A stretch of DNA of 64,000 nt, from positions 1 to 64,000 of the forward strand of contig NC_041744.1 in the NCBI RefSeq assembly GCF_004115215.2. The letters run 5' to 3'. Source of the stretch: Ornithorhynchus anatinus (Eukaryota > Chordata > Mammalia > Monotremata > Ornithorhynchidae). The notes below the pieces were generated by a model. The model made no database searches. It saw only the letters and a program-made list of their open reading frames with translations, and was not told the origin of the DNA. Shown in pieces: positions 56,232 to 64,000 of this stretch (positions are counted from its first letter, which is position 1; every line of letters begins with the position of its first letter). The position numbers and the translations under genes are program-made.

Positions 56232-59200
56232 CCACCTCTCTGGCCTCGCCATGTCCCTCCTCCCCCCCTCCTCCCTCCCTCCCCTTCCTATCCTCCCCTT
56301 CCCCTTCCCCTCTCTCGCTCAGCTCTTTCCCGTTCTCTCCTCTGTCTCCTCCCTCCTCCCCTCCCCCACCCTAGAACCCCACTTTACCAGCGCTACCCCT
56401 CTTCCCCCTCCCCCTACTCTTCCCCCCACCAAATCCCCTCCTCCCCCCCTCCCCCCTTCTCTCTTCCCCACCCAAGCCCCATCCCAGTCCTCTTGTCCCA
56501 CCGCTACCCCTCATGCCCCTCTCCCCGTCCAGGGCCCCGCCACCTCCTTCCCATCCAAACCCTCCCCTCCCCCCGCCCTTTCCCCCCTCCCCCCTTGCAC
56601 CCACAACTTCTTTCAAGTGTGGCCTCTGGAACCCCCGCTCTATTACAGGTAAGCCACCTTTCGTCCATGACCTTTTCCTCTCCCGCTCTCTCCTCCTCCT
56701 CGCCCTTGCGGAAACGTGGCTCTCTCCCGAAGACACGGTCTCCGCCGCCGCTGTCTCCAGCGGAGGCCTCTCCTGCTCCCACTCCCCCAGACTCACCGGT
56801 AAGGGAGGAGGCGTCGGTTTACTCCTCTCACCCCGTTGCCGCTTCCGCACTATCCCTCCTCCCCCCTCCCTCTCCTTCCCCTCCTTCGAAGCCCATATCA
56901 TTCGCCTCTACCACCCCCTCCAGATACTTGTCGCTGTCATCTACCGCCCTCCCGGTCCCACCTCCGACTTCTTCAACCACCTTGACCCCTTTCTCACCTT
57001 CCTTCTCTCCTTCTCTCTGCCCACTCTGATCCTTGGAGACTTCAATATCCATATGGATGCACCCGACGACTCCTCTGCCCGCCCGCCTGCTATCCCTCCT
57101 CGACTCTGCCGACCTCCTCCTCCACCATACCGCGCCCACTCACCGACTCGGTCACACCCTCGATCTCGTCATCTCCTACCGCTGCACTATCTGCTCCCTC
57201 ACCAACTCTGAAATCCCTCTCTCTGACCATAACCTTCTCACCTGCCTCATCTCTCACACTCCCTCCCCCTGCAAATCTTCGCAACTGCCCCACAGAGACC
57301 TCCGCTCTCTCGATCCCATCCGTCTTTCCAAAAACATCTCTCCTCACCTTGCCGCACTGTCCTAACTTCCCACTCTTGATGATCAGGTCTCCGCTCTCAA
57401 CTCCACCCTCTCTACTCATCTCGACCCTCTCGCCCCCCTTTCCCTCCGCCGCTCTCGCTCCACTAACCCACAGCCCTGGATCACCTCCTCTGTCCGCCTC
57501 CTACGCTCCTATGCTCGAGCTGCTGAGCGCTGCTGGCGAAGGTCCAAGCACCAAGCCGACCTCACATACTTCAAATTTATCCTTTCCTGCCTTAACTCTG
57601 CCCTCTCCTCCGCCAGGCAAAACTTCTTCTCTTCCCTCATCGACACCCATGCCAGTCACCCCCGCCGATTGTTCTGGACCTTTAACTCTCTCCTTAGGCC
57701 CCCTGTTCCTCCCCCTCCCCCATCTCTCACCCCCACTGATCTGGCCACCTATTTCCTCACAAAAATCAACACAATCAGGTCTGAGCTCCCCAAAGTCACC
57801 CCTCTGCCTCTCCCCTCCCCCACACCAACCCTCTCCCCTACTTTTGCATCCTTCCCTGCAGTATCCTCAGAGGAGATCTCCTCCCTCCTCGCAAGTGCCA
57901 CCCCCTCCACCTGCGCCTCGGACCCCATTCCCTCTCACCTTCTTAAAACCATCGCCCCTGCCCTCCTCCCTTCCTTAACTTCTATTTTTAACCACTCACT
58001 CTCCAATGGCTCCTTCCCCACTGCCTTCAAACATGCCCACATCTCCCCCATCCTAAAAAAACCCTCTCTTGACCCCACTTCCCCCTCCAGTTATCGCCCT
58101 ATCTCCCTACTACCCTTCCTTTCCAAAATCCTAGAACGAGTCGTCTACAATCGATGCTTAGAATTCCTTAACTCCCATTCTCTCCTAGACCCCCTCCAAT
58201 CTGGCTTCCGTCCCCTCCACTCTACCGAGACTGCTCTCTCTAAGGTCACCCATGACCTCCTTCTTGCCAAATCCAATGGCTCCTACTCCATTCTAATCCT
58301 CCCTGACCTCTCTGCTGCCTTTGACACTGTCGACCATCCCCTCCTCCTCCATACCTTTTCTCACCTTGGCTTCACGGACTCCGTCCTCTCCTGGTTCTCC
58401 TCTTACCTCTCTGGCCGGTCATTCTCGGTCTCCTTCGCTGGCGCCTCCTCCCCCTCCCATCCTTTAACTGTTGGAGTTCCTCAAGGGTCGTTCTTGGCCC
58501 TCTTCTGTTCTCCATTTACACTCACTCCCTCGGTGAACTCATTCGCTCTCACGGCTTTGACTACCATCTCTACGCAGATGACACGCAGATCTACATCTCT
58601 GCCCCTGTCCTCTCTCCCTCCCTTCAGGCTCGCATCTCCTCCTGCCTCCAGGATGTCTCCACCTGGATGTCGGCCCGCCACCTAAAACTCAACATGAGCA
58701 AGACTGAGCTCCTCATCTTCCCTCCCAAACCCGGTCCTCTCCCAGACTTCTCTATCACCGTGGATGGCACCACCATCCTTCCTGTCTCTCGGGCCCGCAA
58801 TCTCGGTGTCATCCTTGACTCGTCTCTCTCTTTCACCCCACACATCCTATCCGTTACCAAGACCTGCCGGTTTCACCTTTACAATATCGCCAAGATCCGC
58901 CCTTTCCTCTCCACCCAAACGGCTACCTTAGTGGTACGGGCTCTCGTTATATCCCGGCTAGACTACTGTGTCAGCCTTCTCTCTGACCTCCCTTCCTCCT
59001 CTCTCGCTCCGCTCCAGTCTATTCTTCACTCCGCTGCCTGGCTCATCTTCCTGCAGAAACGATCTGGTCATGTCACTCCCCTTCTTAAACAACTCCAGTG
59101 GTTGCCTATCAACCTCCGCTCCAAACAAAACCTCCTCACTCTAGGCTTCAGGGCTCTCCATCACCTTGCCCCTTCCTACCTCTCCTCCCTTCTCTCTTTC

Positions 59201-59803
59201 ACTCACCCACCCCGCACGGTCTGCTCCTCTGCCGCCCACCTCCTCACCGTCCCTCGGTCTCGCCTATCCCGCCGTCGACCCCTGGGCCACGTCCTCCCGC
59301 GGTCCTGGAACGCCCTCCCTCCTCACCTCCGCCAAACTGATTCTCTTCCCCTCTTCAAAACCCTACTTAAAACTCATCTCCTCCAAGAGGCCTTCCCAGA
59401 CTGAGCTCCTCTTCTCCCTCTACTCCCTCTACCACCCCCCTTTCACCTCTCCGCAGCTAAACCCTCTTTTCCCCCTTTCCCTCTGCTCCTCCCCCTCTCC
59501 CTTCCCATCCCCTCAGCACTGTACTCGTCCGCTCAACTGTATATATTTCCATTACCCTATTTATTTTGTTAATGAATTGTACATCGCCTTGATTCTATTT
59601 AGTTGCCATTGTTTTTACGAGATGTTCTTCCCCTTGACTCTATTTATTGCTATTGTTCTTGTCTGTCCGTCTCCCGCAATAAGACTGTAAGCCCGTCAAA
59701 CGGCAGGGACTGTCTCTATCTGCTGCCGACTTGTTCATTCCAAGTGCTTAGTACAGTTCTCTGCACATAGTAAGCGCTCAATAAATACTATTGAATGAAT
59801 GAA
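56232..59803 (+). mobile_element. Nearly complete L2 LINE (best-preserved copy)
   Basis: An L2-clade retrotransposon with a Pro/Ser-rich leader (ATG at 56251), then the AP endonuclease from ~56610 ('KCGLWNPRSITGK', 'LAETWLSPEDT', 'VAVIYRPPGPTSDFF', 'LILGDFNIHMD' at ~57030). The linker and RT follow ('[19 protein letters not shown]', '[16 protein letters not shown]', 'LTVGVPQGS'), with the catalytic box YADD intact at 58571-58582. The C-terminal domain ends 'LLQEAFPD*' at 59404, and the 3' UTR ends GAATGAATGAATG at 59803. ORF2 is broken by about three lesions: an indel near 57080, a stop at 57363-57365 and an indel near 58487. It is non-autonomous but young. Leader and endonuclease frames differ, so the true start of ORF2 is unclear. 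Confidence 0.95.
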
Positions 59804-60211
59804 TGTGGAGCCAGTCATTGAGACTAGGTAAGAGTGTACAGACCGCATAGAAGAAAGCCGGAAGACAACTGTAGTGGTGAAATCAAGATTTTAGTAAACT
59901 TGGCCTGTTCCCGGAAAATGTAAGTACATTAATCTGTAAAGCAGCTGTTTCCAGGATGACAGAATCCTGGAAATGCTGATGACAAAATGTCATCCACCTA
60001 AATGGAAATAGTGTGCAAGTTTGCAAGGAGGTGATCTGCTTCCCAAAGAGAAATTGCCTTGTAAAGGATGACTGAACCCACAAAAATCACCAATAGTTCA
60101 GGGCTCCAGGCCACCAGGTGAGATTGGTTAGGTTTGCCTAAATTCCGTGGGGAGTAAAGGTATACTGCACATTATCCCAGTTAACAGAATATTCACACTA
60201 TAAGCCTAACA
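59804..60211. other. No recognised gene or repeat
   Basis: Unique-looking sequence. A 66-codon minus frame at 59883-60083 matches no known family. Confidence 0.4.
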
Positions 60212-60448
60212 CACCCTGTATATATTTTCATTACCCTATTTATTTTAATGAAATGTACATCGCCTTGATTCTATTTAGTTGCCATTGTTTTTACGAGATG
60301 TTCTTCCCCTTGACTCTATTTATTGCCATTGTTCTTGTCTGTCTGTCTCCCCCGATAAGACTGTAAGCCTGTCAAATGGCAGGGACTGTCTCTATCTGTT
60401 GCCGACTTTGTTCATTCCAAGCGCTTAGTACAGTGCTCTGCACATACC
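60212..60448 (+). mobile_element. L2 3' UTR lacking its tail
   Basis: Young-type L2 3' UTR from 'ctgtatatattttcattacc' to 'tacagtgctctgcacata'. It stops before the usual 'gtaagcgctcaataaata' tail and fuses to older L2 sequence. Confidence 0.88.
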
Positions 60449-60945
60449 GCACATCACTTCTTTCCTTCTACAACCCAGCTTGCAAACTTCACTCCTCTGG
60501 TGCTAACCCTGGCTCTGTGCCTCGAACTCGCCGGGCCCATGTCCTGCCTCTGACCAGGAATGCCATCCATTCCCATATCTGACAGACAATTACCCTCCCC
60601 GCCCACCCCCATTCAAAGCCTTATTGAAGGCACAAGATACTTTCCCAGACTAAGCCCCACTTTTCCTCATCACCCACTCCCTTCTGTGTTACCCTGACTT
60701 GCTCCCTTTGCTCTTCCCACTCCCTAACCCTAAAGCACTAATGCACATATCTGTAATTTTATTTATTTGTATTAATGTCTGTCTCCCCCCGAACCTTCCT
60801 CTGCCCACCCCCAGCTAGACCGTAAGCTCATTTGAGGCAGGGCTTAGAACTGTCATTGTTTATTGTTGCATTTTACTTTCCCCAGCCCTTGGTACAGTGC
60901 TCTGCACACAGTCTGCGCATAATAAACACTATTGCATAAAATGAA
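60449..60945 (+). mobile_element. Older L2 3' part
   Basis: ORF2 C-terminal remnant ('cttctttccttctacaaccc' onward) and 3' UTR ending 'ataataaacactattgcata'. Confidence 0.8.
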
Positions 60946-61471
60946 TGCATAGACCTCCAGGACGAGGGGAGAATTGGACGATCTCAGTGAAGCATGAAAG
61001 GATCCTATGAAAAGAAATGGGTGGACTATTGTTAGGTGGATCATTGAGTTGCTAAATGGATCGTGGGGAAACCAGGAAATCCTAAATGGAGAAATAGAAA
61101 TCTAGCCGAAGGCTTAGGCAGAGGTTTAAGCTTGGAAAGGAAGGGAAGTCGTCATCAGTCTCCTGTTTGTTGAGCTTATCCACGGGTAGAGGAGAAATTG
61201 AAAGTTTGCAAGCCTGCATCAATAGGGCAGAGAAAAGAGGAACGAAGCTGCCTCGTGAGAGAACTCTCGGGTCTGAAAGAGGCAGATGACCAAATTGGAA
61301 AAGACCCTAGAGCCTTTAGTGAAGGGATCATTTGAATTAGCCCGACAGAAGCCGGTCACCCCTGTGGATGTATCTCTAGTATTGGATGGAGATGGTCCAG
61401 ATTTCTCCACTGGACCCTGGGATCTCTTCGAGGGCCCCTGGCCCTGAAAATTGTGAGGGCCTCCCTTTTCC
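60946..61471. other. No recognised repeat; possible intronic or flanking DNA
   Basis: Repeat-poor sequence that marks the change from the repeat-rich V1R array to the homeobox region. Confidence 0.4.
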
Positions 61472-61676
61472 AGGAGAGGGAAGCCACACTGAGAGTCCCC
61501 TTCCCACCGCCTCATTTTACCCGATGATCAAGGAGGGGGAATGTAAAGGGAAGTCAGGAGTTTCCATGTGGGCTAGGCGAAGAGGTAATGTTCAGGGCAG
61601 AATGATAACTCGATTTACTGGAGAAGAACTCAGCGAGTTACAAGAGCAATATTCTAAACAGTCCAAGGAGTGTTAG
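61472..61676 (+). pseudogene. Possible homeodomain half-exon (plus strand)
   Basis: After an acceptor-like 'ctcccttttccag' (AG at ~61470-61471, phase 1) an open frame of about 67 codons ends in GRMITRFTGEELSELQEQY. This lines up without gaps with homeodomain positions of the minus-strand gene at 63.5 kb (DRFSENQLRELWARF): F8, L13, L16 and an aromatic at 20. It then runs to TAG at 61674-61676 with no recognisable helix 2 or 3. The distance from acceptor to F8 (47 codons) is close to that of the other gene (53). It could be a decayed, inverted duplicate of that gene, a divergent homeobox exon, or chance similarity. No second exon with WFxN was found downstream. Confidence 0.35.
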
Positions 61677-62648
61677 CCTCTTTTGAAGAAGGGAAGTCCC
61701 TTATGATTCCGTAAAAACATCTCCGTTCTGTTTTTAGTACAGCAAAGATTGCGTTAACATGTTGGGATTAAGGTCCCCCTCGTGTTATGGTGCTAGAATT
61801 CTTATATAGGATGTTCTGGGGATGTCAGAGTTGAGATTTGAGATGATGACTGTAGTGAGATTGTGTATAACGATGTGGGTGGAGCCGGAATGAGGAAAGG
61901 TTGTAAATATGGACAAGAGTGAGAGGCTTGAAGGAAAATCCCTGAAGGTTGTCTCTAAAGAGATAATAGGGGAATGAATACAGATGAGAGGGAATGCCAA
62001 TGTCTCAGGAATATAAGGATCTAGACACTTTTTCTAGGGGAATGGAAATGAACAACTCATTAAACACAAGGGATTGGTTGTGGTGGCCTTTCTGTGCAAA
62101 ATATGCATTAAATTAGTTATGATGAATGAACTGGCCAGTGTTGTGAAGTGTTGTAAAAATGTGTCCTGTGATTAGAAATACCTTTTTAAACGTGGGTAAT
62201 TCAAAGGTTGAGAGTTATATTGCCGGTTTAGACTTTTTAAGCTGTTTCCCTTGTCTTAGTTCATTACAGAGCATTTACAACTGAGGCATGGGTGCGGATT
62301 AGAATACCCTAAGGGGCTGGGTCTATCAGTGTAAAATATCAAAGAGAAAATGTGTTTAAAGGGAAGACACCTCCCTCAAACAAATGGGTAAAAGAGGTAA
62401 TTGGGAAAGGAGAATTTTTCAATTGCTTTTTCCATGTCAGGGAATTCTGTAGGAGTGGTGATATGGGTATTGGAACTGAGGTTCCACTGACATTTTACTG
62501 TGTTTGTTAATTTGGTATAAAACGGTTATATAAAGGCTAAATATATATATATTTATATATATATGGCTAATAATATGTATGATGAGATGAGGTATCGTGT
62601 CCAGGTTGGACAACACAGTCTTGCAAGTCTGAGAGCTGAGATCCTGTT
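61677..62648. other. No recognised gene or repeat
   Basis: Repeat-poor, AT-rich sequence with a short (TA)n stretch near 62540-62575. No supported frame. Confidence 0.4.
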
Positions 62649-62865
62649 CTAAGTGCATCTTACCGGACTGGATGAGTAGAGATGACATGGCGATGCTTCC
62701 GGAAATGATATTGTCATCAGCGGGGTTGGAAATGCATCCACATCCTTCCCGCTCCAGACTTGGTATTCCAGGGCTGAAGGGAAGGGCGTTGCTCCTGTAA
62801 ACAAAGAGGGAAAAGAGTTGCCGAGTGCTGGCTTGGAAAACACAGGTGTGCGCAGAGCTGTTGGT

Positions 62866-62934
62866 TCAAGCGGGAATGTGAGGGCTTTTTTCAGAGGGAG
62901 AGGAGCATTCCGAGAAGGTTTCACCTTCCACATC
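62866..62934 (-). CDS. Homeobox gene, tentative terminal exon
   Basis: On the minus strand 'ggattttcag' (AG at 62936-62935) opens a phase-0 exon of 22 codons (DVEGETFSECSSPSEKSPHIPA) and a TGA at 62868-62866. This follows exon 63038-63106 after a 103-base intron and keeps its frame. The stretch is rich in Ser and Glu with no domain. An alternative is the strong acceptor 'ccctctttgtttacag' near 62799-62815 or a longer frame at 62649-63008. The 3' structure is therefore uncertain. Confidence 0.35.
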   Translation of the reverse strand, partial: DVEGETFSECSSPSEKSPHIPA

Positions 62935-63037
62935 CTGAAAATCCAAGGAGCCCACATGATTGTATGGGGCTCTGCTGCTATTGCATGTACATACACGCAC
63001 TGTGGCATACTCTACACTTCCCCCCAGAAATACGTAC

Positions 63038-63106
63038 GGGTGTCTGAAGTCTCGGGGCAATCCACAGCTTGTATTTCTTCCTGTGATTCCGGAACCAGTT
63101 TCTAAC
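63038..63106 (-). CDS. Homeobox gene, exon with homeodomain helix 3
   Basis: 69-base exon on the minus strand: acceptor 'ttctgcctcatcctatag', then VRNWFRNHRKKYKLW and eight further codons, then donor GTACGT. It encodes homeodomain positions 45-60 with the invariant W48, F49 and N51 and basic R53/K55/K57, so DNA binding is plausible. Position 50, which sets base preference, is Arg instead of the usual Gln. It joins in phase 0 to the exon ending at 63478 across a 371-base intron. In human NANOG the matching exon also starts at position 45 in phase 0 and ends in phase 0, but is longer (87 bases, from memory). Confidence 0.85.
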
Positions 63107-63477
63107 CTATAGGATGAGGCAGAAAATAGGTCAGAGAGGTGATAGAGAGACCTCCCACTCACCCTGTCCCTGGCACACAGACAACCCCCAACACACATAC
63201 AAAAACCACACACACATGAATCCAGACAGTCATGGGGAGGAACCAACTTCTCAGAGAAGCCATCAAGGGAAAGGAGTCATACTACGGAGTCATATATGGA
63301 GGCTTGCCGAGAAAGAGCAGAAGGAAGAAGCCATGAAATGGAAAAATCATCAGATATTTCTACCTCAGTACCTAAGATAAACCCCCACTTCCTCAGGTCG
63401 GGCTGACGGGGTTGGGGAAGTGAATGTGCAGGGATCCTACTAGATATGAGACTGAGAAAAGACTGGACGAAGCATAC

Positions 63478-63746
63478 CTGCAGCGTTGTCAGACCCAGCT
63501 GAGAAGACAGGCATTGCACTTGTTCCGTCGTCAGGTATGGCGTGACTTCAAACCGCGCCCACAACTCTCTGAGTTGATTTTCACTGAATCTGTCAGGCCG
63601 GCTCTTCTTCTCCTGCGAGATTTTAGTGACCGGAACGATGTGGTTGGTTCCCGGGATCGCCTCGCTGGGGTAGCTGTCCATATCAGCATTGGGTGCTGGA
63701 GAAATTGGTATGAGAGCTTCGGGGCAGGACCTGGCGGACAGCAGTC
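63478..63746 (-). CDS. Homeobox gene, exon with homeodomain positions 1-44 (NANOG-like?)
   Basis: 269-base exon on the minus strand between acceptor 'tttgcctttcag' (phase 1) and donor CTGCAG|GTATGC (phase 0). It encodes ~45 residues without a known domain, then homeodomain helices 1-2: RFSENQLRELWARF, then PYLTTEQVQCLSSQLGLTTLQ. The core positions F8, L13, L16, F20, Y25, L26, L34, L38, L40 and Q44 are all as expected. The N-terminal arm (SRPDRF) lacks the usual Arg5. Many positions agree with NANOG (F-S-x-x-Q-L, R-F, Y-L, Q-x-Q, L-S, L-x-L). Intron phases and size are also close to NANOG exon 2 (263 bases in human, from memory). Other ANTP-class genes share the 44/45 intron, so orthology is not proven. 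Translation may start at Met in 'MDSYPSEAIPG' or in an unseen upstream exon. Confidence 0.85.
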
Positions 63747-64000
63747 CTGAAAGGCAAAGAGTAAGATCTAACAAACCAATGTAGTCACCTTACCAACCCA
63801 TCTGTCCTGGGATCAGCAGTCCAGGACTCCAGCCTGTGAAGTAGACCCAGAAAGCGATGTGAATGGAAATTCAGACCCATTCCGAGTGTCGAACCATGGG
63901 TTCTGGGAATAAGTGAGTGTTGGCGGCCCCAACCAGCCGCATTCCTGAGTCCCGAAGGTCACGCCCAAAAGTAACCTGCGGCGGTGGCAGCGGATTCCCC
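63747..64000 (-). other. Upstream intron and possible 5' exon of the homeobox gene
   Basis: A strong donor-like TTG|GTAAGG occurs on the minus strand at about 63790. In the phase needed by the next exon the sequence before it has a TGA and no intervening ATG, so it could only be a noncoding 5' exon. Confidence 0.35.

Noticed and set aside
56136-57029. 297-codon Pro-rich frame
   Set aside because: Mostly an out-of-frame reading of the L2 leader and endonuclease; the endonuclease motifs are in another frame.
62649-63008. 119-codon minus frame overlapping the homeobox gene's 3' region
   Set aside because: No recognisable domain, and it does not join the helix-3 exon in frame using its best donor; kept only as an alternative 3' end.
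1-64000. CRISPR arrays, bacterial operons, rRNA or tRNA genes
   Set aside because: No regularly spaced repeats or cloverleaf genes were seen; tRNA-like sequence occurs only as the heads of SINEs.

Overview
The window looks like monotreme (most likely platypus) nuclear DNA. Three things point there: hundreds-of-bases copies of the monotreme tRNA-core/L2-tailed SINE (Mon-1/MIR type), abundant L2 LINEs of several ages including two nearly complete copies, and a tandem array of vomeronasal type-1 receptor (V1R) genes, a family greatly expanded in platypus. Species is inferred from repeat and gene families only.

Layout. 1-712 is the tail of an old endogenous retrovirus (env transmembrane part plus 3' LTR). 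713-9.5 kb is mostly L2 and SINE debris and a long polypurine tract. From about 9.5 to 56 kb lies a V1R array: five receptor copies, all on the minus strand, at 9.56-10.48, 20.52-21.44, 32.55-33.46, 41.31-42.22 and 53.12-54.30 kb. Only the third has an uninterrupted reading frame (305 aa); the others are pseudogenes, the fourth by a single frameshift. The copies sit in duplicated blocks whose flanks recur in the same order (called D, E, V1R, F, G below), so the array grew by segmental duplication and was then overwritten by lineage-specific SINE and L2 insertions. Two nearly complete L2 LINEs (11.94-15.49 and 56.23-59.80 kb, plus strand) separate or bound the units; neither keeps an intact ORF2.

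The last 4 kb differ. On the minus strand, 62.87-63.75 kb carries exons of a homeobox gene: one exon encodes homeodomain positions 1-44 and ends at a clean splice donor, the next starts with the rest of helix 3 (WFRN). Intron position (44/45, phase 0), upstream intron phase (1) and exon size resemble NANOG, and the homeodomain shares many NANOG positions, but helix 3 and the N-terminal arm are unusual. A second, convergent, homeodomain-like half exon may lie at 61.47-61.68 kb on the plus strand.

The V1R would act as a seven-helix pheromone/chemosignal receptor in vomeronasal sensory neurons; each copy keeps a matched splice acceptor about 40-60 bases before its start codon, as expected for V1Rs with a noncoding 5' exon. 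Everything else that is recognisable is transposable-element sequence or simple repeats. Block boundaries and element ends were judged by eye and are approximate unless a junction is given.
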